Positions 22,856 to 33,259 of a stretch of 64,000 nucleotides of DNA are shown one piece after another (the stretch's first letter is position 1; each line of letters starts with the position of its first letter). A model generated the notes under the pieces. That model worked only from the letters and a program-made list of their open reading frames with translations, was not told the origin of the DNA and made no database searches. The position numbers and the translations under genes were made by a program. Source of the DNA: Letharia columbiana (lineage: Eukaryota > Ascomycota > Lecanoromycetes > Lecanorales > Parmeliaceae); NCBI RefSeq assembly GCF_014066305.1, contig NW_023501040.1, positions 434,001 to 498,000 of the forward strand, in the 5' to 3' direction.

Positions 22856-23928
22856 ATGGCCAAAGACAAAGACCGCGCTCAGAACCCGGCCGCCCAACAA
22901 CGGAAGCTCGAAAAGCAGAAAGCCCTCAAGAAAGGTTCGACCTCGACCTCACCCTTGCCCTTTTCCACCTCTCCCACTTTGTCCAATCGCATTAACTGAC
23001 GACCCCTCTCCCTTCAGGCAAAGCAGCCGTAGCAGCCCAACGAACCGAACGCTACGCCTCTCGTAATCCCCGCCGTCTCGAATCGACCATATCAGACCTT
23101 CACGCTCTGAAAGAAAGCCAAGGCGGAAAACTCTCGGCCAGGGATCAGCGGCAGCTTGAGGAAGCAGAGCGGGATGTTGCGAGGGTGAAGAAGGCAAGGG
23201 AGGTATTGGGCGACAAGGCTCCTACATTCAGCAGTCATAGGGGTGGAGGCGAAGCGCGAGGCCGAGGGGACGGTAGGAGAGGGGGAGGAGGCTACGGGGG
23301 GCTGGGGAAGAGGAATCGGGAGGAAGAGGAGAGCAGTGGTGGGGAAACGGATGAGAGTGTGAGGAAGATACCCTGGCCGAGGGACACACCGCCGCCTGTA
23401 CCACGACAGCGAAGGGAGGATCGCCCGAGGCATCCTACGAACGCGAACAGCGAACCGCTGGGTGCTGAACGGAGGCTACAGAGTCGTGAGGGGGCAGAAG
23501 CCGAGGTGCCGGATACAACGTTACCGGCGAAACCGGCGCCGAAGACGACGTATGAGAGCAAGCCTGTGGTCAGGGATTTGAGGAAGGAGGCTACGGCGAG
23601 GTTCGTCCCGAATGCTGTGAAGAGGAAGATTGATGCTACCAAAGGAGTTGGGGCCAAGTTGTTGGAAGAGGAGGAGGTGGAGAAATTGGAGAAGGAGGGT
23701 TATGGGGCTGGCGGGAGAAGTTTCGGGGATGGCGTGAGGGGAAGGCCTGTTGTTGATGCTGCGCCTGAGATTGACGGCGTAGATGCGGAGGACGAGAGAG
23801 AAAGAAGAAGGCTGGAAGAGGAGGAAGAGCAATTCAGGCGAGAGATGGAGATGGTGGAGGCAGATGGAGAGGAGGGCCATGGACCAAAGCGAGTCATGGT
23901 AGAAGAGGTCAGCGAGGACTTACAGTAG
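22856..23928 (+). CDS. WBP11-like (WW-domain-binding protein 11) splicing protein
   Basis: Two exons, 22856-22934 and 23018-23928, give 329 residues. The N-terminal 75 residues form the Wbp11 domain: a basic start MAKDKDRAQNPAAQQRKLEK, then QRTERYASRNPRRLESTISD and a charged helix. A Gly/Arg-rich segment follows, a proline stretch PWPRDTPPPVPRQRRED able to bind WW or SH3 domains, a conserved FVPNAVKRKI patch, and an acidic/coiled C-terminus. In animals this protein links the spliceosome to phosphatase and polyglutamine-binding partners. The fungal role is inferred to be splicing-related. The first intron has a weak donor (GTTCGA). Confidence 0.85.
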
Positions 23929-24371
23929 GTAGATGATGATACATTAAGTATTGATCTGTCTTGAACGCCGGAGTCTACAGAGTGCGATGTGGCTGTGACG
24001 TTCTGTTCTTGCTTTCTTACACATACGAACTCCCAAAAAACCTTCGTACACCTCATCTCCAATGACACCTGTCTCTCCTCAAAACAACGGCATCATTGCA
24101 TTGGTCTCGTAGACTAGGCAGCCTTGTCGTGTTCCTATCGTGAGTCTTCATCCCGTCATATTGTCCATGCCATGTTGATTTCCGTCCTGGACGTCATTCC
24201 TTGCGTCAAATGAATGCCTGCCTTGCTCGACGAAGCCCTTAGCGAAGTGTGACATGAGGTTCTGCAATTTTGCAGGCGAGCCCGAAAGTCCCACAAATTC
24301 CGGGTCCAAGGCACTTTCACTTTGTCGTAGGGTCTCTCGAACGTCTGGCACTTGGCGTCGTCTCGATCTCT
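23929..24371. other. WBP11-CREG convergent intergenic region
   Basis: 3' flanks of two convergent genes. Nothing else recognised. Confidence 0.5.
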
Positions 24372-25150
24372 TCATAACTCAAGCACTTCCTGCTCTACCA
24401 AGCCGGTATACTTCTCATACCCGTCCTCCCCAACCAACCTCGCCTTTGCAATTTCATCTTCACTGACACCACTCCATTCTCCCTCGGGTATCCAGCCAAT
24501 ATATGCTCTATCCCCAAAACCGCCAATCCAATACACCTCCCTCACGACCAATCTTCCCCACCAGCTCTGATGGATCTTGTTACCCGGCAGCCACGCCTCG
24601 GCATCTGGATGTCTGTTCAGGAAGCAAGCCTCCACATCATAGGACAGAACCTCGGACGTAGGAACCGGCTCGATATAACCAACCAGGCTGAAGCGCGGCA
24701 TGTTAGCCGGTGAATACGTGTAGATATCGTCACTAGGCGGCGCTGTAATTGGAGGATGCCAGCGCAATGAGAGGGTGACATTGGAGCCGGCGCGTGTATT
24801 GCGGAAGGTGGTGGCGATGCTGATTGCGAGGATTGTAGGATTGCAAGTTTGAGGGGAGCAGGAGGCGTAGTAATCCATTAGACCTATGGGAACACCGCCG
24901 AGGTCTGAGGCGGGGTGTGAGAGGGTAGAGAAATCATCCTCGACGGAGGAGGTGGCGGGGAAGACGGTAGAGAGGGTGGCGATGGAGGATAGGCCGAGTA
25001 TCCGACGGGCTAGTACGGCGGATTGGTGGACTGTGGGGATACGGTATTCGGTGGAGAAAGAGGGGGGTTGGAAAGGATATGTTGCGGGGGTGGGGCGGAA
25101 GCGGAGACGAGGAGGAGGATTGAGAGGAGGAGACCGGTCGGGAGAAACAT
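24372..25150 (-). CDS. CREG-like secreted protein (PNPOx-like fold), with a frame break
   Basis: The main frame reads from about 25070 down to 24372 and matches CREG-like proteins with a pyridoxamine-phosphate-oxidase-like beta-barrel. It shows QSAVLARRILGLSSIATLST, then PIGLMDYYASC, CNPTILAISIATTFRNTRAG and YWIGGFGDRAYIGWIP. Known CREG proteins are secreted or lysosomal and have lost oxidase activity. A clear signal peptide (MFLPTGLLLSILLLVSASA) begins at 25150 but is in a different frame from the domain. One extra base in the C-rich run near 25080-25095 would join the two. Either this is an assembly indel in a homopolymer or the copy has lost secretion. Without the signal, translation could start only at an internal ATG such as 24878, which would drop the first part of the fold. 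Confidence 0.75.
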
Positions 25151-25508
25151 CTTCGAGGATGAAAAGAGGGTGTGTGAGAGGCGCAAGAAGGTAAATGAGA
25201 GCAGAGAGAGGTGGTGTTTACATCGAGGGAAATCAGATGGACACGGACCCGCACAAAGGGTTGATACTGATAGAATGAGGACATGTTCTTATCGAGGCGA
25301 CTGGACTGATCTTCGCGAGAATTGGTGGGAGATTACTCCGTACATATTGGATTGGCTATGGAGCCTTCTTGCTTATGTGCAGTCCAACTTTTACTGACCC
25401 TCCGCGCGCATCGAGGATAGTGTCCTCGACCATCGCTGTCATCAGGATTGCATGCTCGCTTTCTTTGTTCGTTTGCTTCGGTGCTGTCTGTTTCGGTCAT
25501 ACTTCCAG
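25151..25508. other. Intergenic region between CREG-like and oxidase genes
   Basis: About 360 bp. Promoter of the CREG-like gene and 3' flank of the oxidase gene. Confidence 0.5.
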
Positions 25509-27199
25509 CTAATAGTTCGATATTTTGTCGCCTCCATACTGCACCTTGCGGATCATTGACCGGTTACAGTCCGCTATGTTCTGAATGCCGGCTAAGCCCA
25601 TACTTTGGTCGAGGTCCTGCGCATTGGTTGAGAACGGTGCTCCGACGCATATTAGGGAACCAGGAATGCTTACTGCTAACAAGCCTCGGACGACATCTCG
25701 AGCACCAAGCTTCCCTCCTACTGCCAGGCCATATACAAAGGGTCTGAGTGTAGACGTCAGCTGGACTGTTATGCAAGAACAGGACGCGGGGGAATGATTC
25801 ACCTGCCGATCAGCACGCCCTTCGCCCCTAAACTCAAAGCTTTGATGATATCAACGCCTGTCCTGATACCACTATCGAAAAGAACCGTAAGCTGATCCCC
25901 AACTACGCAAATTTCCGAGTTAGCATTGCTTGGTCGAAGTAGGTAATGGAATTGCAAGACAGGTCTCTGGAGTAGAAAGGTCCTCTTGCTCCCGAAACAT
26001 GTCTTGCGACTCAATTTCAATACCACGTAGGAAGTATCAGCTCCGAAATGCACGTACCAGCCTCCACAATCTCTGGTAGCACTTCCAAACTCCCAATGGC
26101 TCCATCCAGCTGTCGTCCGCCATGGTTGCTAACCACAATCCCGTCAACTCCAGCTTGGACTGCCATCCTCGCATCTTCAACATGCTGGATTCCCTTCAAG
26201 ACGATTGGGCCATCCCACTCCTTCTTCAGCAGCTCCAATTGCTCCCACGTGTGGGCGGCGCCGCTGAATACGGCTGCTTCCCATTCGCGGCTTGCCTGTA
26301 GGATGTCTTCTTCAACTTCAATGTTGTGCTTTTGCTTGAACTTCCGGCGGAAGACTGGGTCAGAGAAGCCTGTTTGGTCTCCAATCCCTGAGGCGAAAGG
26401 TACATATGCATTGTCGAGATCAGCAGGGCGCCAGGAGAGAGTCCAAGTGTCCAGGGTTACAAGGAGGACGCTGTAGCCATGAGACTTTGCACGGTGCAAG
26501 AGCTGTACAAAACTGTGTCAGGCACTGAAGCCAAACAGTCTACAGATGTCTGGGCGACGTACTGATACGGTGAGATCATCGTCTTGGGGCCAGTATAGTT
26601 GGAAGAATCGCACACCATCCCCACTTGCTTTGGCCACGTCCTCGATGCTGGCGCTCGACGCTGTGCTGAGGATATATGGAACTCCAATCTCGGTCGCGAC
26701 TTCTGCCACTCCAAGCTCCTTGTCTGTGTGAAAGATGGTCTGAACGCCCACCGGAGCAATGAGAAGAGGTGATTCGAGCTTGTGACCGAAGAGTTCGACT
26801 CTCAAGTCTCGGTGTGTGGTGGGCCGGAGCATGCGGGGAATCATCTGGTCGGTGATTGTCAGCCATTGAACCATATTGTATGATTGAGGTGAACCGTGCC
26901 TTCCATTGTCTAAATGCCAGCCGGTTCGCATCCATCGTACTTTTCTCACCGGCTCCACCAGCAACATAGTTGAAACTTCTAGCACCAAGATATTTTTTTG
27001 CCTGTTCTTCAAGCTTGTTTGGATCGGTGGTCACGGTTGGTAGTTTGTTCTTGAGCAAGCCATCCTCGTAGATTTCCTACCCAATTGGTCTTCGTTAGCT
27101 TCCGGTTGCATTCAGCTCAAGGGGGAGTTTTACCGCTTGGAAGGCGCCATACTTGCGGCCGCCCTCGGGTTGCTCGGGGTGCTCCTGAACTTTCGGCAT
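25509..27199 (-). CDS. FMN-dependent 2-hydroxyacid oxidase (lactate 2-monooxygenase-like)
   Basis: Seven exons (27134-27199, 26900-27076, 26563-26844, 26058-26502, 25803-25902, 25674-25743, 25509-25616) encode 415 residues. The family oxidises 2-hydroxyacids such as lactate or glycolate with FMN in a TIM barrel. Visible features are [18 protein letters not shown] near the N-terminus, [35 protein letters not shown], the lysine of VLKG (about residue 278), and the active-site signature SNHGGRQLD with catalytic His at about 302, then LFDSGIRTG for phosphate binding. There is no cytochrome b5 domain, so it is not a Cyb2-type dehydrogenase. The N-terminus and the DTWTLSWRP block resemble lactate 2-monooxygenases best. 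The intron at 26845-26899 starts with GC instead of GT, and the last intron (25617-25673) is in frame and free of stops. Confidence 0.9.
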
Positions 27200-27864
27200 A
27201 GCTACGCAGAACCAAGAGTCTCTACGATTTGAGGACTCTTTGTGTGAATGATAGCGTGTGGAGATGTGAAGCCAATGATGAAGTAGGGCAATTGAGAGTG
27301 GAGCTGTTTATTAGAGTGATCAATTGAATCTTCGGCGCAAAAACCCCACCAACGTCATGAGCGGAAAAACAGGCCCGGTGCCGGGAATCTTTATTCTTTA
27401 GTGTAAAGGGACACTGAAAGAATTGTAGAACCACCTCGCGATATTATTGAAATGCGAACATTCCCGCAAATTGTATTCAGAAACAACTTTGTCAGGTCGA
27501 TGCATGGACGTCAGAAAGACCAATTCCTGTAAGCAGCCGCGGAACATTTCCCTCAAAGCAATTCAAAATCTAAGTGGGAAACAAGCCAAGTACTTCAGTT
27601 TTTTTTTTAGAATGTATTATATAGCCATTGTCTAGCGATACAGTGTCTTTGTTGGTACATGATAGCAATGTCTCACATGATTGGGGTATACGCTAGAATG
27701 TCGTAGATGTAGCAACATGAGCAAAGTGCAAGCAAAACCGAGCCACGGGAGATGTCGTTGAGATCTTTTGGTTAGTGAAACAATGAAAAAGGTACCGGCT
27801 CTCTGATCCAGTCCGAAAGCTCGTATCCTGACCCGCGCGGGCGGTAGAGAGGTCACGATGGGGC
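27200..27864. other. Intergenic region between the oxidase gene and REC8
   Basis: About 660 bp. Promoter of the oxidase gene and 3' flank of REC8. Nothing else recognised. Confidence 0.5.
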
Positions 27865-30320
27865 TCAGACCCCAGCTGGCAGGCTGAGATCAATGGAGCC
27901 ATACGGCAACACTTGACGAACAGTGATCAGGCTCTTCGTGGCAAGAGCGAGAAGGTGGTGCAGTGCTTGAGCTGCGACGATCTTACTGTGTTGTGTAGGC
28001 GGCAGTAATCGTTCGAAGGACGCGGAAAACTTTGAAAGACCATCTCCGGCAAGCTCATCCTCATCATCGCTTGCATGGGCGGGAAGGGCCGTGATTTCGG
28101 CTTTGACGAATTCTAGGAAATTGTTGGCCTCTTGATTCAGTGTTGCTCTCATCCATTGTGACTGTCCAGCTGTTTGAGTATCAACGGCGGCAGCGGGACC
28201 ATAAAGCTGGAAGTCGTCAAGGGCTTGATCATCAGAGATCTGGCGACCACCGAGAAGCTCGTCATCATCTTCAACAGGAAAGTTTTCAAGACTGCTGTAA
28301 CGTTGGCGCCCGCGGCCGAGGAGAGGACTGGCGCTGAGGATTCGACTGGCGCGTCTATCCTGTGAGCTGGGACCAGCAGCAACGGGTGGTAAAGAGCTAG
28401 GAGCGCCAGCACTCGTAGGGAACCCGCCAATACTGCCGGCGAAGCCACGACCACGGATGACGGAGCCTTGACGAGAGCCGATGGCTGAGCTGATATTCCA
28501 TGGCATAGAAGGATCTTCGAGTGCTGGCGGAGCATGACGCCCAACCTCGACTTCCTAGAAATGGTCAATGAAGAAAAAGATCCACTGACGGTACTCATGC
28601 ATACGTCGTTGCCTGAGATCATTATTGTCCCGTCGTCATCCAACATCATGTCGCCTCCACGGCCGATCTGAGCCCCGTCGCCGTCTCTGATCCGTACGCG
28701 TCGGGCTTCGCTACCAGAGTCGTGGTCTTCCTCGTCATCACGTCCTCTCTTCTGTCCAGCGATAGAGATTCTGACGCCTGTCAAAGCTTCCATCATGGCT
28801 TCGCCTGCAAACATATCCAGAGGACTTTGGAGCTTTGAGCTGCCTAATCCAGCACCTACACCGCCAATGCCAGCTCCGACGACCCAGAAAGCAGCATTCT
28901 TCTTTGCGAGGACAGGAGCTTTGTGGCTCCTTTTGGCTGCGGTTGCCTCGGCCATGTTCGCAAGGTAGTCGGTCTTCCATTGGGTGAGGTCAGTATTGTG
29001 GAGCTCCTGCATTTCATCCACTGGCAATGTTTTAGGTGTTCGACGCCTATGCTGCAGAGGAGCATCTGCAGACTCAGACGATTCTTGTTCTTCATGTACA
29101 CCCGACGAAGGACCGAGGATTCCAGAGCCGGCAGGAGCTTGAAGTGCGGTTGTTGGAAAAGCCTCGGCGTCAGGCAGGACGATGTCGTCGTCGATTTGGG
29201 GAAGGTCAAGGTCGAGGTCCATTGCACCGGGCTACTATTGGATGAGTCGTCTGCTCGATTTAATTTGGGAGTCAGACTTACCTCCAATCGGCCAGCTTGG
29301 TGACCTTCCATTAGTTCTTGACGCACACGAGCACTGGCGGCAGAATCACTGCCTAGCCGTATGCCGCCAGCCAGAGCAGCACCTGGTCCAGGAGTAGGCT
29401 CTTCCACCAAATTGCCATCGGCGTCAATGGTGAAGCCGGGATCGATGTTAAAGCCTTCGTCTTCGTCGTCCAACAGACGGCCGATCCGTGCACTACGTTG
29501 AGCTGAGCTGACATTCTCACCCGGAAGGATGAACCCGCCCAGGTCTCCAGCACCTCCGCTACCAGAGCTAGGTATTACGAGGCCGAGCATTGACTCGTCA
29601 GCTTCAGCATGGCTTGAAAGGCTAGAGCGCTGTGAATGGGGTGATAGTATGCTGGAACGGCGAGAAGAGTCGTCCGTAGAGATATCGAGCGCAGATAAGT
29701 CAATGTCGAGTCCCGGAAGGGCGAGATCTGGGAGGAACGCTGGGTCATCTTGAATGACGAGCTGGTCGGAGCTGCCAGTGTCCTCAGTGCAAGTCCACTG
29801 TTCAAAGACCCGAACTTACCGCGCTTTCCCAGCGTTAGGATCTAACTCCGAGGTACGAACGGCTTTGAGGAGCGCTCTCATGTTACTCTGGGCAATTTGC
29901 GCGTCGGACAATACATAGCCACATTGCTGGGAGAAGACGCGAGAGACACCATAGCTGTGAAGAGTATGAGCAGGCTTCAAGATGCCCACATCCTGGGAAC
30001 CTACAGCAAGTTGCTTTGCAATCTCAATGCCATTGGCGCTTCCGGTTGGATGATGATGCTGCATGTCTTCGGGATGTCGACGTCAAGGATAGCCTTTCGA
30101 TTGATCTTTTTGGTGTTCGACCGAGACCCAAGCGTCGCGACAAGCCTGTCGATGTCAGCTGCATGCTGAGATTCAAATCTGAATGGGAGAGTAAGTACGT
30201 ACCACACAGTCGCGACGCCTCCTTCACGAGATGTGAGGACTTGCAAGCGGAGGATAATTAGCTGGCAAGCTCTCGAACTCGTAATGGCATTGGAAACGTA
30301 CTTTCGTGGCTGTAGAACAT
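27865..30320 (-). CDS. REC8: REC8 meiotic cohesin kleisin subunit
   Basis: Seven exons (30302-30320, 30203-30239, 30005-30145, 29820-29954, 29282-29771, 28605-29231, 27865-28554) encode 712 residues. Kleisins close the SMC1-SMC3 ring; Rec8 replaces Rad21 in meiosis. The N-terminal domain begins MFYSHEILTSREGGVATVW and continues LVATLG, PEAPMALRLQSNLLYGVSRV and QQCGYVLSD, which fit Rec8 better than Rad21. The middle is acidic and serine-rich, offering separase and kinase sites that I did not map. The C-terminal winged helix that binds Smc1 is at about residues 630-700, with HSKIVAAQALHHLLALATKS. The 19- and 37-nt first exons are needed to reach the start codon. All splice phases match. Confidence 0.92.
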
Positions 30321-31385
30321 GGCGTGGAGACGGGAAGATGATCACTGGAGAGCTTTTTCTAAAAGGAGATGATGAAAAAGCCAGGATGTCCTGGATAAAG
30401 GAAGTCGGAGGAGACAAATACAGGAAGATTTGGCAGCTGAACTTGGGCCTTGTATGAAGGAGAGAAGGAGGTGGAGGAAATGGAATATGACGCGCCATAC
30501 TCTAGTAGTCGAAGAGGAGCTACGGACCAACTTAAGCTTGTCGAGCATTTGGAGCGCTTTTGAAGCCTGCGTTTACCATCTCACAAGAGCAAGTCATTAC
30601 TTCATCATTGGTATAGCATTGATACACATGTTGATAAGGGCAAGAGTGAAGAGACTGCATGGAACGAAGTGCGATTTCGAATACGGCTGTGATGGGCATT
30701 TCTATGCTCATTGCTCAGTAGAGAGCGGCGAGTTTGGAACCATAGATCTTGTCAATGTGACGCAATGGGGCATCAGAAGGGATTCTTTCAGTCGACGGTG
30801 GCCTTCACACACACGAAAAGCATGATGAGAGATGCTACAGTGGCATGAAATATCTTTCTAGCTGGATTGTAAGCCAAGACTTCTTTGGCCTCTGGACAGA
30901 TGATAACATGTGACCTCAGCAATTGAGTAGCCGACTCAATCCTACCTACTCATCTCCAAAAAGGGACGCGGTATCGAGGAAGTTTTATAGCATGGTGTGT
31001 TAATGTAGTGATAGGAATCATAGGATTAAGGATGGAAGGAGTGAGTTACTATCGCAGTGTTAGCCGAGCAAATGCCGAGGCGCTTAGGCTAGTGTCGCGC
31101 CGCCAACGGCATGAATCAAGGGAAATCAAAACATTACCTTACTTAAGGTACATTAAGTAAAGTAGGTATCTAAGGCAAATATTATAACCACACAATTGCA
31201 CCAGCTTTGTACCTGCTCTTCTTTCAGGACAGACAGCGTTGCCAATCCCCCTGCCCAGAATCAGAGCACGTCTTTCAGCATCCTACCATTCTGTTAGAGC
31301 TCTACTTCTAACCAAGCCAGCCCGTCGGGTTGCCTGGTGTTAGCCCTTGCTGCCAACCTCTGACCAGAGAACAACCGTTCACGGC
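30321..31385. promoter_or_regulatory. Divergent REC8/kinase-fragment upstream region
   Basis: About 1.06 kb between two divergent starts. No gene supported. ACTTT/AAGT-type strings cluster at about 31134-31180. Confidence 0.4.
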
Positions 31386-31766
31386 ATGGCGGCCATTGCA
31401 CCTCCACCATCACCTCTGGGTAAAGGCAAACCCAATTTCACCTTGCCCATGCCACCTCCTCTTCTCCACACTCGTTCCGCTAATGACATCTACGAGCCAC
31501 CGCACACGCCAACCAGCGCCGGGTTCACATCTCCGCATGCCACCCCTCAAGGCAGTCCGAGCAAGAATAAGCTTCCTCCAGGGGCCAATGAACTTCCAGA
31601 TGTTTTCGAAAATGCCTTGAAGCTTGGCCCAAGCAGCCCTAACAAGGTTGGAAGGCAGCAATTGAGTCCGCACTCACCGAATAAAGGCGCCAGGCAAGGC
31701 TTCGAAGAGATATTTGACGAAAGCCTTCGATCTGATCCCATTAATCCTAATGTCTCTTGTGGCTAA
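31386..31766 (+). pseudogene. N-terminal fragment of a Dbf2-like (NDR) kinase gene
   Basis: An open frame of 126 residues starting with a good ATG (GGCATGGCGG). It is Pro/Ser-rich, with PPPLLHTRSANDIYEPP, TPTSAGFTSPHATPQGSPSK and repeated SPNKG units. From memory of the family this is the disordered N-terminus of the Dbf2/Sid2 mitotic-exit kinase of filamentous ascomycetes. No kinase domain follows: after GFEEIFDESLRSDP the frame ends at 31766, and the DNA beyond is the start of another gene on the opposite strand. Either a truncated copy produced by deletion or rearrangement, or an assembly join. The intact kinase would normally have several hundred further residues. The identity is moderately sure; the truncation is directly visible if the identity holds. 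Confidence 0.6.
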
Positions 31767-31782
31767 GCAAGAATGAAATTAC

Positions 31783-32298
31783 CTTAAGGGTATAATCCAC
31801 ATCGGACGTAGTATACGCCAGGCCAGAATCCACAACTTTTGCAAAGGCATTATCGGATGCAACCTTGTAGCTGACACAAACGGGAGCGGTGGACGGAGGA
31901 GCAATCTCGCTTTCGCTGTATATCGGAACTGGGTTATACAAGGGTACATAATCCGAGACAGTTGAGTTGTCGTTGACATCATCTTGGATTGGTGCGCATC
32001 TTGTCCAAATGATGACCGAGTTGGGGAATGGGTCTCCAGAAGCGACACCATGAGTGAAGTTCAAGGCTCCAGGGTATGGAGAAGAACCATTGTTTCGCTT
32101 GTTAACCTGTGTACACAGTCATTGGCATGGGCGTAAGGCGATAAGTAGATAAGTGATGAATCCGTCCACCCATCATACCTTGTGAATTGAGACACCGAGG
32201 CCGGGATGATTGTGAGAGGGACTTCGATAGTTAATGTTGGATGCGTAGCTAGCTACCGCCACACCTGCAAAGACAAGGGTGATTAGGAATTGAGGCAT
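31783..32298 (-). pseudogene. N-terminal fragment of a PhoD-like phosphatase gene
   Basis: Two exons, 32179-32298 and 31783-32106 (72-nt intron), encode a start MPQFLITLVFAGVAVASYAS, which is a signal or membrane anchor, then NYRSPSHNHPGLGVSI, LNFTHGVASGDPFPNSVIIW and TTSDVDYTLK. This is the N-terminal domain of PhoD-type alkaline phosphatases (metal-dependent phosphodiesterase/phosphomonoesterase, often secreted or vacuolar). The metallophosphatase domain that should follow is absent. At 31782 a GTAATT could be a splice donor, but within 20-50 bp the sequence becomes the truncated kinase gene on the other strand. The frame also opens upstream to 32517, without family similarity. Confidence 0.75.
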
Positions 32299-33259
32299 GC
32301 TTTGCAAAAGGAAGGAAGTAGCCTTTTCCCCTACGACTTTATTCCTTCTTTCATACATCTCCATTATTCTTTCCCTGAGCTCCTTCTTATATGTCATTCT
32401 TTTTTCTCCATCTTTCCCTTCTTGCCCTTTTCCGCCAAGGCTGTAGGCCCACCTGGTTCCTGTTTCCCCGGCAAGTAATGCGTCTTCCTCGGGGGAAAAA
32501 AAGAATCCCACAGCCAACAGACCCTGCCAATGGCAGGCTACAATTCTCCCATGCTCAATGTCAATTCCCTACAACCTTCCTCTTCCGACCGAGCATGATG
32601 AGATACAGTCAGAACCTGGGCCTCCTCCATATGCACACGTGCATGCGGGTTCTGATTGATTGGGTGCTTGAATCTGCATGCGAAGGATCCCTTTATCCTT
32701 TAGCACTCTTGGCATGCAGGTGCGAATCAACGGGACAATCCAGTACCTTCTAGCCGAGAGAACGTGAATGCACGCAGCTCAGGCACCATGCGCTATGCGA
32801 GGGAAATGCTTGAATTATAAGATTGTCAAGAATTATGATTACAGCTAAAGCAATTAATCCTCTTGCAAGGTCACCTTTCCCATATGTATCCCTAGCGTCT
32901 CCACCCCCTACCACACCCTTTCCCAACATCTCAGTATGCTGGTACCTAGATGATTCTTCCTGCTGCAAGCCAACCTTCATTTATCGGTCCCGCTCTTTCT
33001 GCAATAACGTCAAGACCCTTCGATTAGGTTGGGTATCTTCGAATATGTTGCATGCGCTAGGTCCGCGCTATGCTTGTCACACACACAAAGAAATGAAATG
33101 CCCATGGGCTACGCAGGAATCCAAGTTGTAGATTCATAAAAGATACCAGTCGGCGACAACGTGATGCCAATTTGGCAGTGTCTTCCCGAGCTTAGGCATT
33201 TTGTCTCTCCTCAACACCAAGACAGTCATGCTCAATTGTCGTTCGTCTACGAGTCTTGC
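32299..33259. other. Intergenic region between the PhoD fragment and the Red1-like gene
   Basis: About 960 bp. Presumed promoter of the PhoD fragment and 3' flank of the Red1-like gene. No other gene recognised. Confidence 0.5.

Noticed and set aside
24934..25284. 116-codon Ser/Pro/Arg-rich minus-strand frame
   Set aside because: It is a shadow of the CREG-like N-terminus. The signal peptide and the CREG domain are in the other two frames.
30430..30825. 131-codon plus-strand frame upstream of REC8
   Set aside because: It begins at TTG, has no family similarity, and lies in the REC8 promoter. Treated as chance.
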